From positions 14,637 through 78,636 of the forward strand of contig DDCB01000008.1 in NCBI GenBank assembly GCA_002335425.1: a stretch of DNA of 64,000 bases, written 5' to 3'. The notes beneath the pieces are model-generated. The model was not told the DNA's origin. It was given only the letters and a program-made list of their open reading frames with translations, and searched no databases. A program made the translations under genes and the position numbers. The first letter of the stretch is position 1; every line of letters starts with the position of its first letter. Shown piece by piece: positions 34,382 through 43,518 of the stretch. The stretch is from Chthonomonas sp. UBA2017. Its GTDB lineage: Bacteria > Armatimonadota > Fimbriimonadia > Fimbriimonadales > Fimbriimonadaceae.

Positions 34382-37300
34382 ATGTTGAGGCGATGTGGAT
34401 GGTTATGGGTGCTTTTGGGTTGTGTTGTCTCGGCGGCGCACGCGCAAGTCGATGCGAAGCTGATGCAGGGCCTCAAGTGGCGCGAGATCGGCCCTTTTCG
34501 CGGGGGACGTTCGAATGCGTGCTCGGGGGTCGTCGGCCGGCCGACGGAGTTTTACATGGGCACGACGGGCGGGGGACTCTATAAGTCGACCGATACGGGC
34601 GTGACCTGGAAGAACGTGAGCGATGGGTTCTTTAAGACGGGATCGGTCGGGGCGATTGCGGTTTCGATTTCGAGTCCCGACGTCGTTTATGTCGGGATGG
34701 GCGAACACGCCATCCGGGGGAATATCTCTCCGGGTGATGGCGTTTACAAGTCGACCGATGCCGGGAAGACGTGGCGGTCGATGGGGCTCGCGGCGACTCA
34801 AAATATCAGCAAGATTGTGGTGCACCCGAAAGACCCGCAGAAGGTCTGGGTGGCGGCGCTCGGGCCTGTGTATGGGCCGAGCCAAGAGCGCGGGATTTTT
34901 AAGTCGGAAGACGGCGGAATCAGCTGGCGAAAAACGCTCTATGTGGATGATCGGAGCGGCGCAATCGACCTCGTCGAAGATGAAAAGAATCCTCAAGTTT
35001 TTTATGCCGCTACGTGGACGGCATGGCGAACGCCTTTCAGTCTCAATTCGGGCGGTCCGGGCAGTAAACTGTGGAAGTCCATAGATGGCGGTGAAACCTG
35101 GCAAGATTTGAGCCGCTCTCCGGGATTACCGGAAGGAGTTTTGGGCAAGATATGCGTGGCGGTGAGCCCAGTTGACTCGAATTTGATCTTTGCCATGGTC
35201 GAAGCTAAGCAAGGCGGACTTTATCGCAGTGATGATGCCGGAGCCACTTGGAAACTCGTCAATAGCACCAACGATATTCGACAACGTCCTTGGTATTTTT
35301 CTCGAGTTTTTGCTGACCCGATAGATAAGGAAACAGTCTATGTCGGCAACGTCATGATGCATCGATCCACCGATGGCGGGAAGACCTTCCGCAGCTTCGT
35401 CGCTCAACACGTGGACAATCATGACTTTTGGATTGATCCAGCAGATAACAAAAGGCTCGTCTGTGCGAACGATGGCGGCGTGAGTGTGAGTGTGGATCAG
35501 GGACGAACCTGGAGTGAACAAGATTTCGCAACCGCTCAATTCTATCACGTCAGCACCGACAACGCCTTCCCGTATCGAGTTTTGGGCGCGCAGCAAGACA
35601 ACTCAACGGTGCGGATTGCGTCGCGGACCTTCACGCGAGGGATCGGATTTACGGATTGGACCGCGACGGCGGGCGGCGAGTCTGGATACGTCGTGGCCAA
35701 GCCGACTGATCCGAACCTGGTTTTTGGCGGAAGTTATGGCGGCACATCGGATTGGCTGAACCATGCGACCAATCAGCGACGGAGCATCGACCCGTGGCCA
35801 AATCAACCGCTCGGCGCCGGGGTCATCGAACAAGCATATCGGCTGAACTGGACGTTTCCGATTGTCTTTTCTCCGCACGACCCGAACACCATGTATGTGG
35901 GCTCGCAATATCTCTTAGTGAGTCGAGATGATGGGGGTTCTTTTACAAGAATCAGTCCAGATTTGACCACAAACGATGTGAGTAAACAACAGTCAAGTGG
36001 TGGGCCGATTACGCAAGACAACACGAGCGTAGAATATTACTGCACAATCTTTACAATTGCGGAGTCTCCCAAGCGCCGAGGATTGATCTGGGTGGGGTCG
36101 GATGATGGCCTCGTCCATTTAACTCAGGATGGAGGACGAACTTGGTCGCACGTGACGCCTGCCCAGATGCCGAAATGGGGGCTCTGCAGCATGATCGAAG
36201 CCTCACCTTTTGAACCTGGAACCGCCTATTTAGCGATGGATAACCATGAGCAGAACGACTGGCGGCCCTATGTCTATATCACGCGAGACTTTGGACGATC
36301 TTGGACGCTCGCAACCCGAGGAATTCCGTCGAATCATTACGTTCGTGTGGTCCGAGAAGATCCGACGACGCCTGGGCTCCTCTATGCCGGAACTGAGTTT
36401 GGACTTTTTGTCAGTTTTGACCGAGGAGAAAACTGGCAGCCGATGCAAGGAAACTTGCCGATCGTTCCGATTCATGATTTGGTGATCAAAGATCAAGACT
36501 TGGTGGTGGGCACTCATGGTCGTTCGTTCTGGATTTATGATGATCTTTCGGCGATTCGCCAGATGTCGAAGGCGTCCGCGACCGAGCCTCACCTCTTCAC
36601 ACCGGCACCCGGAATTCCGATTTCGTACGCCAATCCCATCGCCGGCACCGACAATTTGGGCCAAAACCCCGAGTTCGGCAATATCATCGTTCAGTACTAT
36701 CTGCCGGCCGACAGCTCGGTGAAGTTCGAGCTTCGTGATCAGGCCGGCGCGGTCGTGGCAAGCAACACCGCCGCGTCGGGAAAAGCGGGCCTGAATCGGC
36801 TCAGTCTTCGACCGAGCTATCCGAGCTGGCGCGGCTTCCCAGGGCTCGTCCTCTGGGGAGGAGGAGCCGGGTCGATCAAGGCTCCACCGGGCACTTATGA
36901 ACTCAGCATGACCGTTGGGGACCAGGTCCGAACCGTTCGGGCGGTCTGGGCGAAAGATCCTCGCGTGACGGCGACCGATGCAGACCTCGTGGAACAGTGG
37001 CGATTCTCGTTGCAGATCGCCCGCCGCACCGACGAAGCGAATCGCGCCGTCGAGAAGATTCGCGAGCTGCGGACGAAGCTAGAGAAGGTCCAAACCCCCG
37101 ACGCACAGCGGATCGCCGCAGAGTTGACCAAGGTCGAAGAGGTCCTGCACCAGACGCGGGCGCGAGCCACGCAGGACCTGCTGAACTTCCCGGTCCGGCT
37201 GAACAACAAGCTTTCGAGCCTGCTCGGCTCGGTTCAGACAGGCTGGAATCGCCCGACCCGACAAGCCTATGAGGTATTCCGAGTGCTTGAGAAGGAGCTC

Positions 37301-37402
37301 CAGGGCTGCTTGGAGCAACTTGAAAAACTGAGCAAAGAGGCGCAGGCTGTCGGCACCGAAGCTCAGGTCAGTGTCTGGCTCCCGGCATGGGCCTTACGCT
37401 AG
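34382..37402 (+). CDS. Secreted sortilin-like / BNR-repeat beta-propeller protein
   Basis: The 1006-residue product has a signal peptide ending AHAQ and at least 11 Asp-box motifs (S-x-D-x-G-x-T-W), for example STDTGVTW, STDAGKTW, SEDGGISW, SIDGGETW, SDDAGATW and TRDFGRSW. These form one or two large propellers, as in VPS10/sortilin-like glycosidase-family proteins. The C-terminal third is different: a beta domain (about 760-870) and a helical coiled-coil (about 900-995). AGAGGAGG sits directly before the ATG, so a TTG three bases later may be the real start. The ligand is unknown. Confidence 0.82.
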   Translation: MLRRCGWLWVLLGCVVSAAHAQVDAKLMQGLKWREIGPFRGGRSNACSGVVGRPTEFYMGTTGGGLYKSTDTGVTWKNVSDGFFKTGSVGAIAVSISSPDVVYVGMGEHAIRGNISPGDGVYKSTDAGKTWRSMGLAATQNISKIVVHPKDPQKVWVAALGPVYGPSQERGIFKSEDGGISWRKTLYVDDRSGAIDLVEDEKNPQVFYAATWTAWRTPFSLNSGGPGSKLWKSIDGGETWQDLSRSPGLPEGVLGKICVAVSPVDSNLIFAMVEAKQGGLYRSDDAGATWKLVNSTNDIRQRPWYFSRVFADPIDKETVYVGNVMMHRSTDGGKTFRSFVAQHVDNHDFWIDPADNKRLVCANDGGVSVSVDQGRTWSEQDFATAQFYHVSTDNAFPYRVLGAQQDNSTVRIASRTFTRGIGFTDWTATAGGESGYVVAKPTDPNLVFGGSYGGTSDWLNHATNQRRSIDPWPNQPLGAGVIEQAYRLNWTFPIVFSPHDPNTMYVGSQYLLVSRDDGGSFTRISPDLTTNDVSKQQSSGGPITQDNTSVEYYCTIFTIAESPKRRGLIWVGSDDGLVHLTQDGGRTWSHVTPAQMPKWGLCSMIEASPFEPGTAYLAMDNHEQNDWRPYVYITRDFGRSWTLATRGIPSNHYVRVVREDPTTPGLLYAGTEFGLFVSFDRGENWQPMQGNLPIVPIHDLVIKDQDLVVGTHGRSFWIYDDLSAIRQMSKASATEPHLFTPAPGIPISYANPIAGTDNLGQNPEFGNIIVQYYLPADSSVKFELRDQAGAVVASNTAASGKAGLNRLSLRPSYPSWRGFPGLVLWGGGAGSIKAPPGTYELSMTVGDQVRTVRAVWAKDPRVTATDADLVEQWRFSLQIARRTDEANRAVEKIRELRTKLEKVQTPDAQRIAAELTKVEEVLHQTRARATQDLLNFPVRLNNKLSSLLGSVQTGWNRPTRQAYEVFRVLEKELQGCLEQLEKLSKEAQAVGTEAQVSVWLPAWALR

Positions 37403-37411
37403 AGATGGTGA

Positions 37412-37447
37412 AGTCCCCAGGAGCCAAGCTCCTGGGGACTCTTTTTT
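37412..37447 (+). terminator. Rho-independent terminator
   Basis: AGTCCCCAGGAGC (37412-37424) and GCTCCTGGGGACT (37428-37440) form a 13-bp stem with a three-base loop, followed by CTTTTTT. It lies ten bases after the stop of the propeller gene and just before the end of the convergent tricorn gene. Confidence 0.92.
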
Positions 37448-37467
37448 CATCCGTTTCTGTGGGCCTC

Positions 37468-40400
37468 TTATCTGGCTCCGGGCTTGAATGGCGGGATCGC
37501 CGGTCGCGCGGGAACGGGAATCTTCGCAGGCGGGTTCCTTTCAAGGAGTCGCATGATCTCAACAATCGCTCGTTCAAGCTGCGAGTCCTTCCCCTGGCGC
37601 CAGAGAGCTGGATCGAGATCGACGTCGATGTCCACCGGGGTGCCGACATTTTCAATCACCCACTTTCCGTTCGGACTGAACATCGCATCATCTGGACTTG
37701 AGATGCTTCCTCCATCGGCCAGTTCGAACCCGTAATTGATCAGCATCGACCCCCAGGTTCGCTTGCCGATGATCGGCCCCACTTTGTGCTGGCGGAACAG
37801 GTACGGCAAGATGTCGCCGCCCGACCCGGCAAGCTCGTTGGTTAACATCACCTTCGGCCCGTAGATGCCCTGGGACGGAATCAAGAACGGCTCGCCGTGG
37901 CGAGTGATGGTTTTGGCGGAGATCATCTTGGTCATCTCGCGCATCAAGAAGTCGGCGATTGCGCCGCCGCCATTGAACCGGCCATCGATGATGACCGCGT
38001 CTTTGCCGGTTTGGGCGTAATACATGCGCATGAACTCCGACCATCCGCCGGCGCTTGTGTCGGGAACTCGGACATAGCCGACCCGCCCCCCGGTGGCTGC
38101 GAGCACCCGGCGGCGGTTGTCTTCTTCCCAGGCTCGGAATCGGAGTCCGACTTCACTCCCCAGCGCCCGGACGACGCCTTCCCGGCTCCCTTTTCCATCG
38201 GGAGTCGGCCCGATGCGGATTCGCACTTGCCGTCCAGCTTTGTTTTCCAGAAATTCATAAAGGTCGGTGCTCCCGTTGATCGACTTGCCGTCAATCGCCA
38301 AGAGGTATTCGCCTGCTTTCGCTTCGATGCCGGGCTGAGCCAAGGGCGCGACGAGTTCGGGGTTCCAACGCTCGCCATCAAAGACTCGCTTGAACCGGAC
38401 ACCCTCCTTTTCGAAGCTATAGTCGGCCCCCAGCAGACCACCCGGGACCGATCTTCGCCGGTCCCCGAGATCGCCGCCCCCGATGAACATATGGCCGACG
38501 CACAGCTCGCCAAAAACCTCGTCGAACAGGTAGTTCAGGTCTTCGCGCGAGTTGAGAAGCGGCAGCATGGGCTCATAACGCCGGGCGATCGCGTCGAGAT
38601 CGACGCCGTGCATCTTGGGGTCATAGAATCGCAACTTTTGCTCGCGAATCGCCTCAAAATACATGTTTCGCCATTCAGTTCGCGGATCGATGCGGACCGA
38701 CGCTTGCAACACCGGAAGCACCCCATCGCCTGAGAACGGAGCCATGGACGACGTGATCGCCATCCCCATACTGCTGCCGAGAAGCATCTTCTGCCCGTCG
38801 GCGGTGAGCTCGAACCCAAAGGCACCTCGGGCGATGGGAGTGGTCTTTCGCTCGGCGAACGAATAGCGAACGAGCGTCCCGCCCCCGCCAGAAAAGTCAA
38901 TCGCCGAAACTGCGGGCTCGGTAAACAAGGCCAAGAGCTGACCCGGAGCTGGGCTCCCTAGCTGGCGATAGATTTGCCGAGGCAGAGGAACGGCGAAGAT
39001 TCGAGAGATCAGTCCTTCCTCGTCGACGGTCGTTTTCGGGGGACCTTCGGGCGCCTTGGGTGGGTCGGCCGGCTTTTCGGTGGGCTCCTCGTCGCTTTCC
39101 GGCGCGAGCGAAAAGTCGGCCAGCCGCCGGAGGTTCACGCCATAGATGCTAAACGTCGTGTTGGCCTGAGAGAGGCTTCCGATGTCTTGCCAGTCGGCAG
39201 CGAGACCAAAGTCGGTGCTCGCCAAGAAGTAGACCACCTGGCCGCCCCGGTCAAACGTCGGGCTGATCGCATGAGCCATCCCGTCGGTCAAGTCGATGGA
39301 GCGATTCTGTTCGAGGCTATAAAGGGCGATCGCGCTTCGCATGTTGATGAGGTCGCGGGTGTAGACCAGCCATTTCGAATCCGGAGACCACGAAGGGGTG
39401 AGCGCGATTTGGCCGCGCCGAGTCCCCCGAGCGACGAAGGTGATTTTGCCCGTAGCCAGATCGAGAATCGAAAGCTCCAGACGGTTGCTGGCAAAAGCGA
39501 TCTTTTTGCTGTCAGGAGACCAGACCGGTCGTTCATAAGCGGCTCCGCCGTCGCCCAAGGAGCGGAACGACACTTGTCCGGTCGTTAAGTCCAGCAGCGC
39601 CAGCTGGTGCTGGGGGCCTTCTTGGGTGATGTAAGCAATGGTTTTGCCATCAGGTGACCAAGCGGGGTCTCGTCGCATAAATCCGGGCGTTGCCGGGAAG
39701 ACTCGGGCATCCCCTTTCTCGGCGGGAAGCGTCATGATGTGGCCTCGGCTCGCGGCAACAACGCGTTGGCCCGTCGGCGAGATCGACATCTGAGAGAGAT
39801 CGGCGGACAGAGTCTTGAACTGAGTTCGTGTCTGGACGAAGTCGCCCGCGATCTGAATCGGCACCCGCACCAACTTCTTTTGTGCAAGGTCGTAGCGCCA
39901 GATCGAACCGGGTCGCTCCAACACAATCTGCCCGGCGCCATATTGAGCCGACTTGAAATCAAGAATGCCTCCGGGAATTTCGACCGACACCCGTTGGTTG
40001 GCCGTGTCAAAGCGATGCAGAGCGACTTTCCCGGTTGGGTCGGAAAGGAAGTAAACCGACCCGCCAACCCACATCGGATGCGAGTCGTTCCAGTCGCGGC
40101 GCGGGATCGGCCGGACCCGCGAGTCGCTCATCTGAGCGATCCAGATCGGCGTCGCTTGCCCGCCTCGATATCGCTTCCAATTGGGTTGCGATTTGGGGTT
40201 CGGCACGTAGGCCATCTGGGTGCCGTCGGGGCTCAGAGAGGCCTGCTCGACGGCCGGAAACGGGAGACGTTGCGGCAACCCACCTTGGGCGGAGACCTGG
40301 AATAGCTGAGAGTACGCATTCTCGGACTGCATGCCCGAGGTGAAGAGGATGGACCGTCCGTCGGGCGTCCATCCGGCACATGCGTCGGGGAGTGGATGAT

Positions 40401-40716
40401 AGGTCAAACGTCGAGGCTCGCCGCCTTCGGCGGCCATGACGTAAACATCAAAGTTGCCGTCGTAGTCGGCGGTAAACGCAATTTGAGTCCCATCCGGCGA
40501 GAAATAAGGGTCGCTCTCGCGGCCCGCAGAGCTCGTCAGGCGGGTGGCTCGGCCCCCCGCAACCGGCACCGACCAAAGATCGCCCGCATGAACAAAGACG
40601 ATGGAGCGCGCATGGATCGTCGGGTTGCGCATGACCCGAGGTTCGGGACCGAGGTCGACGTCCGCGCCGCCAGACTGAAGAACCGCTCCCAAGGCCATCA
40701 ACGATATTACAGACAT
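37468..40716 (-). CDS. Tricorn protease homologue
   Basis: The 1082-residue product has the tricorn layout. Two N-terminal propellers carry WD40-like TolB-type repeats (SDPYFSPDGTQIAF, SPDGKTIAY). A PDZ-like region holds GEYLLAIDGKSINGS, and the C-terminal protease has the His in ELCVGHMF, the Ser in NELAGSGGD and the Glu in VIENVGTPVD. Tricorn is a serine protease that processes proteasome-size peptides; here a short N-terminal signal-like segment (SLMALGAVLQSGGA) suggests export. The ankyrin gene ends 10 bases upstream. Confidence 0.9.
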   Translation of the reverse strand: MSVISLMALGAVLQSGGADVDLGPEPRVMRNPTIHARSIVFVHAGDLWSVPVAGGRATRLTSSAGRESDPYFSPDGTQIAFTADYDGNFDVYVMAAEGGEPRRLTYHPLPDACAGWTPDGRSILFTSGMQSENAYSQLFQVSAQGGLPQRLPFPAVEQASLSPDGTQMAYVPNPKSQPNWKRYRGGQATPIWIAQMSDSRVRPIPRRDWNDSHPMWVGGSVYFLSDPTGKVALHRFDTANQRVSVEIPGGILDFKSAQYGAGQIVLERPGSIWRYDLAQKKLVRVPIQIAGDFVQTRTQFKTLSADLSQMSISPTGQRVVAASRGHIMTLPAEKGDARVFPATPGFMRRDPAWSPDGKTIAYITQEGPQHQLALLDLTTGQVSFRSLGDGGAAYERPVWSPDSKKIAFASNRLELSILDLATGKITFVARGTRRGQIALTPSWSPDSKWLVYTRDLINMRSAIALYSLEQNRSIDLTDGMAHAISPTFDRGGQVVYFLASTDFGLAADWQDIGSLSQANTTFSIYGVNLRRLADFSLAPESDEEPTEKPADPPKAPEGPPKTTVDEEGLISRIFAVPLPRQIYRQLGSPAPGQLLALFTEPAVSAIDFSGGGGTLVRYSFAERKTTPIARGAFGFELTADGQKMLLGSSMGMAITSSMAPFSGDGVLPVLQASVRIDPRTEWRNMYFEAIREQKLRFYDPKMHGVDLDAIARRYEPMLPLLNSREDLNYLFDEVFGELCVGHMFIGGGDLGDRRRSVPGGLLGADYSFEKEGVRFKRVFDGERWNPELVAPLAQPGIEAKAGEYLLAIDGKSINGSTDLYEFLENKAGRQVRIRIGPTPDGKGSREGVVRALGSEVGLRFRAWEEDNRRRVLAATGGRVGYVRVPDTSAGGWSEFMRMYYAQTGKDAVIIDGRFNGGGAIADFLMREMTKMISAKTITRHGEPFLIPSQGIYGPKVMLTNELAGSGGDILPYLFRQHKVGPIIGKRTWGSMLINYGFELADGGSISSPDDAMFSPNGKWVIENVGTPVDIDVDLDPALWRQGKDSQLERAIVEIMRLLERNPPAKIPVPARPAIPPFKPGAR

Positions 40717-40726
40717 GGGGCGAATC

Positions 40727-41395
40727 TTACTCGGATTCAGCCGCACCGGACTGCAAGAACTCCGCCAAACGGTCGTGCCCGGATTGCTGAGCCCAGTCGG
40801 CGGCGGTGCGGCCCTCGTCATCTCGCACTCGCGGGTCGGCGTGATACTTCAGGAGCAGTTGGACCAGGTCGTCGCGCCCACTTTGCGCCGCCCCATGCAG
40901 TGGCCGAAATCCTCCCGACTGAGCCGCATGAGGATCTGCACCCGCCTACAAGAGCAACTCAATCACACCGATGTCGCCCCCAAAGATCGCAGAATCGAGC
41001 GGAGCGACCCCGCCCAACGATTGGCTCCGAAAGTTCGGATCGGCGCCCGCTTGAAGAAGCGCCTCGACCACCTGGCCATGCCCAAAGGCCGCTGCTAAAC
41101 AGAGAGGCAAAAAGCCGTCTGGTGAGAGCGAATTCGGGTCGGCTCCTGCTTGGAGCAGCTCGGCAAGACGGGCGCTGTTGCCGGTGGTCGCGGCGTCATA
41201 GAGATCCCAGTCGGGCCAAGCTGACCCAAGGGCTTCGACAATTTCGGAGCGATGCAGGTAGGCCGCCCACTGCAGGACCGAGGCACCGCCTGGCGCCCGC
41301 TCTCGGAGCAGAGTCGGCTCTTCTTGAATCCAACGCAACACCTCGGCCGTTTCGCCCAGTTCAATCGCACGCAAAAGGGGATTTTGAGCAGACAT
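40727..41395 (-). pseudogene. Ankyrin-repeat protein interrupted by an in-frame TAG
   Basis: The frame from the ATG at 41395 gives 149 residues of ankyrin repeats, then a TAG at 40946-40948. Reading on in the same frame gives 72 further residues that are still good ankyrin sequence (AGADPHAAQSGGFRPLHGAA, LVQLLLKYHADPRVRDDEG, RTAADWAQQSGHDRLAEFL), ending TAA at 40727. The two other repeats have LLQAGADPN where this one has LL-stop-AGADP, so a CAG to TAG change (Gln to stop) explains it. Whether this is a real mutation, a sequencing error or read-through cannot be told. A 149-residue truncated product may still be made. Confidence 0.8.
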
Positions 41396-41397
41396 GT

Positions 41398-42123
41398 TTA
41401 TTCACTTTTTTGCAGCAAGAATATCACTTCATGGCCCGAGACAAGCATCGTCTTCACTCGCAGAGGAATTTTTAATTCTCTTCGAGCATAAACGAACATC
41501 TCGAACATCGCTTCGACATCCCATACATGAAAATGAATGCTATAGTTTTGCTGATCAAGCTGCGCGGCTCTGCGGACTCGTTCTTCGAAACCTTCCACTT
41601 TTTCAACGTGAGCAACCCACTCTTGATAGTGGCTCTCTCGGGTTCCTTGAGGACCCTGGTGGTAGTCCTCAATCAAATGAGCGAGCGGCGTCACTTCTCG
41701 GCCCGCATCAAAAGTTTCTTCCTTATTCGGGAGCGCGAGAAAGAGCCAACCTTGAGGACGCAAGACTCGAGCAAAGGTTTGCAGTGCTCGAAACGGGTCT
41801 TCGGTATGTTCCAGAAAGTGATTGGCGATCAAAAAGTCTTGACTTTCGTCGGCAAAGCTGCTCAGAGTCTCCCCATTGTCGAGGACGTCCGGAGCCTGGA
41901 TTGGATCGTTCTTCAGCTCGGGATATTCTTGCCGCAAATCTGGCAAATTCATCCGATCGACGTAGGTGACTTTCGTCCCAACTCGAACCGGCAACGGGTC
42001 ATGCAGTGGCCCGATTTCGAGACCGCTCCCTCGGAGCGTGCGAAAGGAGAGATACTCGCGCGAGAGGCCCTTCTTCGCTTGGAGGCCGGTCAGCCAGCGA
42101 TGAAGTCGGCGGCGAAAGTTCAT
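41398..42123 (-). CDS. SAM-dependent methyltransferase
   Basis: The 241-residue product is a class I methyltransferase: GSGLEIGPLHDPLPV (SAM-binding Gly-rich loop), VTYVDRMN, DFLIANHFLEHTEDPFRAL and VLRPQGWLFLALPN. It resembles methyltransferases of sugar or cell-wall clusters, but the substrate is unknown. The ATG at 42123 overlaps the rimO stop (ATGA). The open frame continues 85 residues further upstream into rimO and is not used. Confidence 0.83.
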   Translation of the reverse strand: MNFRRRLHRWLTGLQAKKGLSREYLSFRTLRGSGLEIGPLHDPLPVRVGTKVTYVDRMNLPDLRQEYPELKNDPIQAPDVLDNGETLSSFADESQDFLIANHFLEHTEDPFRALQTFARVLRPQGWLFLALPNKEETFDAGREVTPLAHLIEDYHQGPQGTRESHYQEWVAHVEKVEGFEERVRRAAQLDQQNYSIHFHVWDVEAMFEMFVYARRELKIPLRVKTMLVSGHEVIFLLQKSE

Positions 42124-43508
42124 TGAGGAACCCGGGGCGAGGCCTGTCGAAGCGGGGTCAACTTTCGACCGGCTTCGGGCGCGGTGAACCCGGCTTGGGT
42201 CCCGTATAAATCGTATGCCTCGGCATGATCGATGCGAACCTGAACGAGCTGTCCGGGTTCGGCGTCGCCCTGGAAGTACACCCAACCATCGATCTCGGGC
42301 GCGTCGCGATGCGACCGGCCCGCCCGCCATCCTTCTCGCACCTCGTCCACCAGGACCGGAACGGTCTTTCCGATCCAAGAGCGATTCACCTCGAGTGAGA
42401 TGACTTGTTGAATCGACATCAGCCGATCAAACCGTTCTTTCTTCACTTTGCTCGGGACTTGGTCGGGCATGTCATAGCTCGGAGTTCCTGGCTCTCGACT
42501 AAAGAGGAAGGCCCCCACGCGATCGAGTCGAGCTTGACGAATAAAATCGATCAAGGCTTGAAACTCTTGCGAAGTTTCTCCGGGAAATCCGACGATAAAG
42601 GTCGTGCGAATAGCACAGTCGGGCATGGCCTTTCGCAACTTCTCAAAAAGCTTCAGGTATCGCTCGCCTTCCCAAGGCCGTTTCATTCTTCGTAGGGTGT
42701 CGGAATGAACGTGCTGAAGAGGAATATCGATGTATGGCAAGACTTTCGGCAAGGTCGCCATCGCTTCAATCACTTCGTCAGTTAACTTGTTGGGATAAAA
42801 GTAAAGAAGTCGAATCCAGTCGAGCCCTTCAATCTCATTCAGCTCTCGCAAGAGTCGAGGAAGGGAGAACTTCTGATAAAGGTCAAAGCCGTACTGAGTG
42901 ACGTCCTGAGCAATGAGGTTGACCTCGCGAGTTCCTGTCGTGGCTAAATGGCGAGCTTCATCGAGAACTCTTTCCATCGGCTTACTAACGTGTCGGCCCC
43001 GAAAACTTGGAATCGTACAAAACGTACACTGGTGGTCGCACCCTTCGGAAATCTTCAGGTAGGCGCTCCATGGCCGCCCGGTTCGCGCCCGTGTGGGCAC
43101 ATCGGCCCAGCGATGGTGAGGTGGCTCGACTTCGAGGAGCTGCTCGGACGACGTGAGCGTTCGCTGAACGATCTCGTCGAACCGACCCATCTGGCCGACT
43201 CCGACATACGCATCGGCACCCGGAGCGACGCGGGCCAGTTCCACCCCCATCCGCTGGGCCAGGCACCCGGCGACAATGACTTTGCCCTTCCCTTTGCTTC
43301 GGACCGCTTTGCGGATCGCGTCGATGCTCTCTTGCTTGCTCGACTCCAAGAATCCACACGTGTTGATAATCGTGATGTCGGATTGGGGGCCCGAGCCGTC
43401 GATGCGGTGACCTTGGGCTCGAAGAACGCCCGCGATCTCTTCGCTGTCCACCTCGTTCTTGGCGCAGCCTAGGGTGATAATCCGGATCTTTTGTCCGCTC
43501 TCGGCCAT
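42120..43508 (-). CDS. rimO: Ribosomal protein S12 methylthiotransferase
   Basis: RimO adds a methylthio group to Asp88 (E. coli numbering) of ribosomal protein S12. The N-terminal iron-sulfur cysteines are in ITLGCAKNEVDSE, NTCGF and AGCLAQ; the radical-SAM cluster is EGCDHQCTFC; and the C-terminal TRAM domain follows. The GRHVSKPMERVLDEARHL segment fits RimO rather than MiaB. The start is taken at 43508. It is downstream of the MFS-HEAT gene by 10 bases. Confidence 0.93.
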   Translation of the reverse strand: MAESGQKIRIITLGCAKNEVDSEEIAGVLRAQGHRIDGSGPQSDITIINTCGFLESSKQESIDAIRKAVRSKGKGKVIVAGCLAQRMGVELARVAPGADAYVGVGQMGRFDEIVQRTLTSSEQLLEVEPPHHRWADVPTRARTGRPWSAYLKISEGCDHQCTFCTIPSFRGRHVSKPMERVLDEARHLATTGTREVNLIAQDVTQYGFDLYQKFSLPRLLRELNEIEGLDWIRLLYFYPNKLTDEVIEAMATLPKVLPYIDIPLQHVHSDTLRRMKRPWEGERYLKLFEKLRKAMPDCAIRTTFIVGFPGETSQEFQALIDFIRQARLDRVGAFLFSREPGTPSYDMPDQVPSKVKKERFDRLMSIQQVISLEVNRSWIGKTVPVLVDEVREGWRAGRSHRDAPEIDGWVYFQGDAEPGQLVQVRIDHAEAYDLYGTQAGFTAPEAGRKLTPLRQASPRVPQ

Positions 43509-43518
43509 TGCAAGCTCA

